A DNA stretch of 64,000 bases, from NCBI RefSeq assembly GCF_003609835.1, contig NZ_AP017899.1:124001-188000 (forward strand), read 5' to 3'. Numbering within the stretch: the first letter of the stretch is position 1; each line of letters starts with the position of its first letter. The translations under genes were made by a program, and so were the position numbers. This DNA comes from Sphingopyxis sp. FD7. Lineage in GTDB: Bacteria; Pseudomonadota; Alphaproteobacteria; Sphingomonadales; Sphingomonadaceae. This document shows positions 63,226 to 64,000 of the stretch, one piece after another. Below the pieces are notes generated by a model that worked only from the letters and a program-made list of their open reading frames with translations, ran no database searches and was not told where the DNA came from.

Positions 63226-63477
63226 ATGAGCGAGTATCGGGACAGCAGCACGCTAGGTGGAAAGATCGGCTGCGGTATGGCGGCCTTTGTCGGTGTTCCC
63301 CTCATCGGGGTCGTCTTCATCGTGAGTTCGCTCGGCGACTGTGCGCCAGATGCCGAATGCCACAGAGGCTTAGACTGGCCGCTGCTAGGTGGGGCAATCG
63401 CGATAGCCGCAGCGGTTGGTTTGGGTGTTCGGTCGCTAACAAATTGGATCAAGGGGCGTCGGAGGGACGGCAGCTAA
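63226..63477 (+). CDS. Small membrane protein, transposon passenger
   Basis: An 83-aa protein from ATG 63226: MSEYRDSSTLGGKIGCGMAA, first helix (MAAFVGVPLIGVVFIVSSLG), a loop with two Cys (CAPDAEC), second helix (LLGGAIAIAAAVGLGVRSL) and a basic tail. It lies inside the transposon near its right end. No family is recognised; an upstream start at 63091 is less likely. Confidence 0.6.
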   Translation: MSEYRDSSTLGGKIGCGMAAFVGVPLIGVVFIVSSLGDCAPDAECHRGLDWPLLGGAIAIAAAVGLGVRSLTNWIKGRRRDGS

Positions 63478-63525
63478 CCACCACTTCGCGCCCTTCCGGA
63501 ATGGCCCGCGGCCTTGAGGCGTGCT

Positions 63526-63565
63526 GCCTTATGTAGGTTTTCTGTTCCGTTGCTACTCAACCCCC
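63526..63565 (-). repeat. Right terminal repeat of the second Tn3 transposon
   Basis: 40 bp ending GTTGCTACTCAACCCCC, exactly complementary to 59339-59378. Confidence 0.95.
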
Positions 63566-63704
63566 AGATACGCCTACCCCTGTTCCACAGGGCGTTTTCT
63601 GCGTGCAAACCCCGAAAGCGAATCTGACTGGTCGCGGCGATATATTCCACGTTTACGTTGACAAATTTCCCGCAGTCAGCAACTTTGCCTCATGCCAACA
63701 GCGA

Positions 63705-64000
63705 ATGGTGGTGGGAGAGTCGAGCTTGGAAACGAACAATGCCTATCCGCCCGGCACGCGGCCGCAGGACTGGGTAACTGCGCAGACCCCGGTCGGTTTC
63801 GCGTTGCAAAGCGTGACCAAGAAGGCGGCAATCCAGCTCATGGGCTCGCGGCTATGGGGACGCTTCAATCCCAATCACTGGGACCCGGTCTACGCCGCCA
63901 AGACCGGCCTCGACGCGCCGATCCAGACCGGCGAAATGTCTTCGGCCTATATCGCCGAAATGTGCGTCAACCATTTCGGCAAGTGGTTCTTCACCGGCGC
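63705..64000 (+). CDS. MaoC-like (hot-dog) hydratase, partial
   Basis: An open frame from ATG 63705 to the end of the window (98 residues): MVVGESSLETNNAYPPGTRP, then FNPNHWDPVYAAKTGLDAPI and QTGEMSSAYIAEMCVNHFG. The NPxHWDPxYAxxTGLxAPI pattern is that of MaoC-type enoyl-CoA hydratase/dehydratase folds. The 3' end lies outside the window. A TTGACA at 63659-63664 could belong to its promoter. It is host-type metabolism adjoining the transposon. Confidence 0.6.
   Translation, partial: MVVGESSLETNNAYPPGTRPQDWVTAQTPVGFALQSVTKKAAIQLMGSRLWGRFNPNHWDPVYAAKTGLDAPIQTGEMSSAYIAEMCVNHFGKWFFTG

Larger units (their letters stand above)
59339..63565. mobile_element. Second Tn3-family transposon
   Basis: A 4.2-kb unit with perfectly matched 40-bp ends (GGGGGTTGAGTAGCAACGGA...). 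It carries transposase and resolvase, both leftward, and a small membrane-protein gene pointing right. Flanking pentamers (ATGTC and AGATA) do not match, suggesting deletion or recombination at one side. It separates the sigma-controlled module from the MaoC-like gene at the window end. Confidence 0.92.

Noticed and set aside
1-64000. CRISPR arrays, rRNA, tRNA genes and integron attC sites
   Set aside because: No regularly spaced direct repeats, no rRNA-like sequence and no tRNA cloverleaf were noticed; the only tandem repeat is the two-copy 133-bp unit.

Overview
The window reads as the accessory part of a large sphingomonad (alphaproteobacterial; Sphingopyxis/Sphingobium/Novosphingobium-like) plasmid or integrative element. 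The reasons are high GC, many small plasmid-type families (DUF736, DUF2493, DUF2188, DUF3768), a TraD coupling protein next to a MobF relaxase, and an unusually dense set of transposable elements. The genus is inferred, and no replication gene, rRNA or tRNA is visible.

Layout. 1-5.8 kb: two plasmid backbone genes broken by insertion sequences (an HSP90-like ATPase gene split by an IS21 element, a DUF3768 gene split by an IS110 element beside a perfect 133-bp tandem duplication). 5.9-19.1 kb: small plasmid genes, a Phd-type toxin-antitoxin pair, an SSB-like protein, a membrane LuxR-type regulator and a large S9 peptidase. 19.4-26.3 kb: DNA-processing genes for conjugation (candidate oriT, ribbon-helix-helix protein, TraD, MobF relaxase, small associated proteins) without mating-pore genes. 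26.3-39.8 kb: a defence island with a decayed Abi gene, an XRE/ImmA-IrrE regulator coupled to a PIN protein behind a strong promoter/operator, a type III restriction-modification pair, and an AddB/AddA-like nuclease-helicase pair whose last gene is cut by an IS3 element. 39.8-47 kb: IS3, a Tn3-family transposon carrying a short-chain dehydrogenase, and a second IS110 element abutting the transposon end. 47.6-59.2 kb: a coherent, apparently sigma-factor-controlled module. 59.3-63.6 kb: a second Tn3-family transposon with perfect 40-bp ends. The window closes in a MaoC-like gene.

The most interesting part is 47.6-59.2 kb. An ECF sigma factor and a zinc-finger anti-sigma factor sit in an operon with a flavin oxidoreductase and an NrtS-like nitrate/nitrite transporter. 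The same motif, TGTAAG-N16-CGACCAA, occurs 36-57 nt before the first start codon of three transcription units: that operon; a unit with a VTT-membrane/flavin disulfide reductase fusion, two cysteine-rich secreted peptides (one 43 aa, ending in three CC pairs) and DoxX; and a unit with an Oar-like TonB receptor, a nucleoside transporter, a CDP-alcohol phosphotransferase and an AhpD-like protein. A periplasmic thioredoxin gene lies convergent. Together this looks like a thiol, metal(loid) or nitrosative stress system handling a nucleoside-like or metallated solute. The substrate is unknown and the composition does not match a system I can name.
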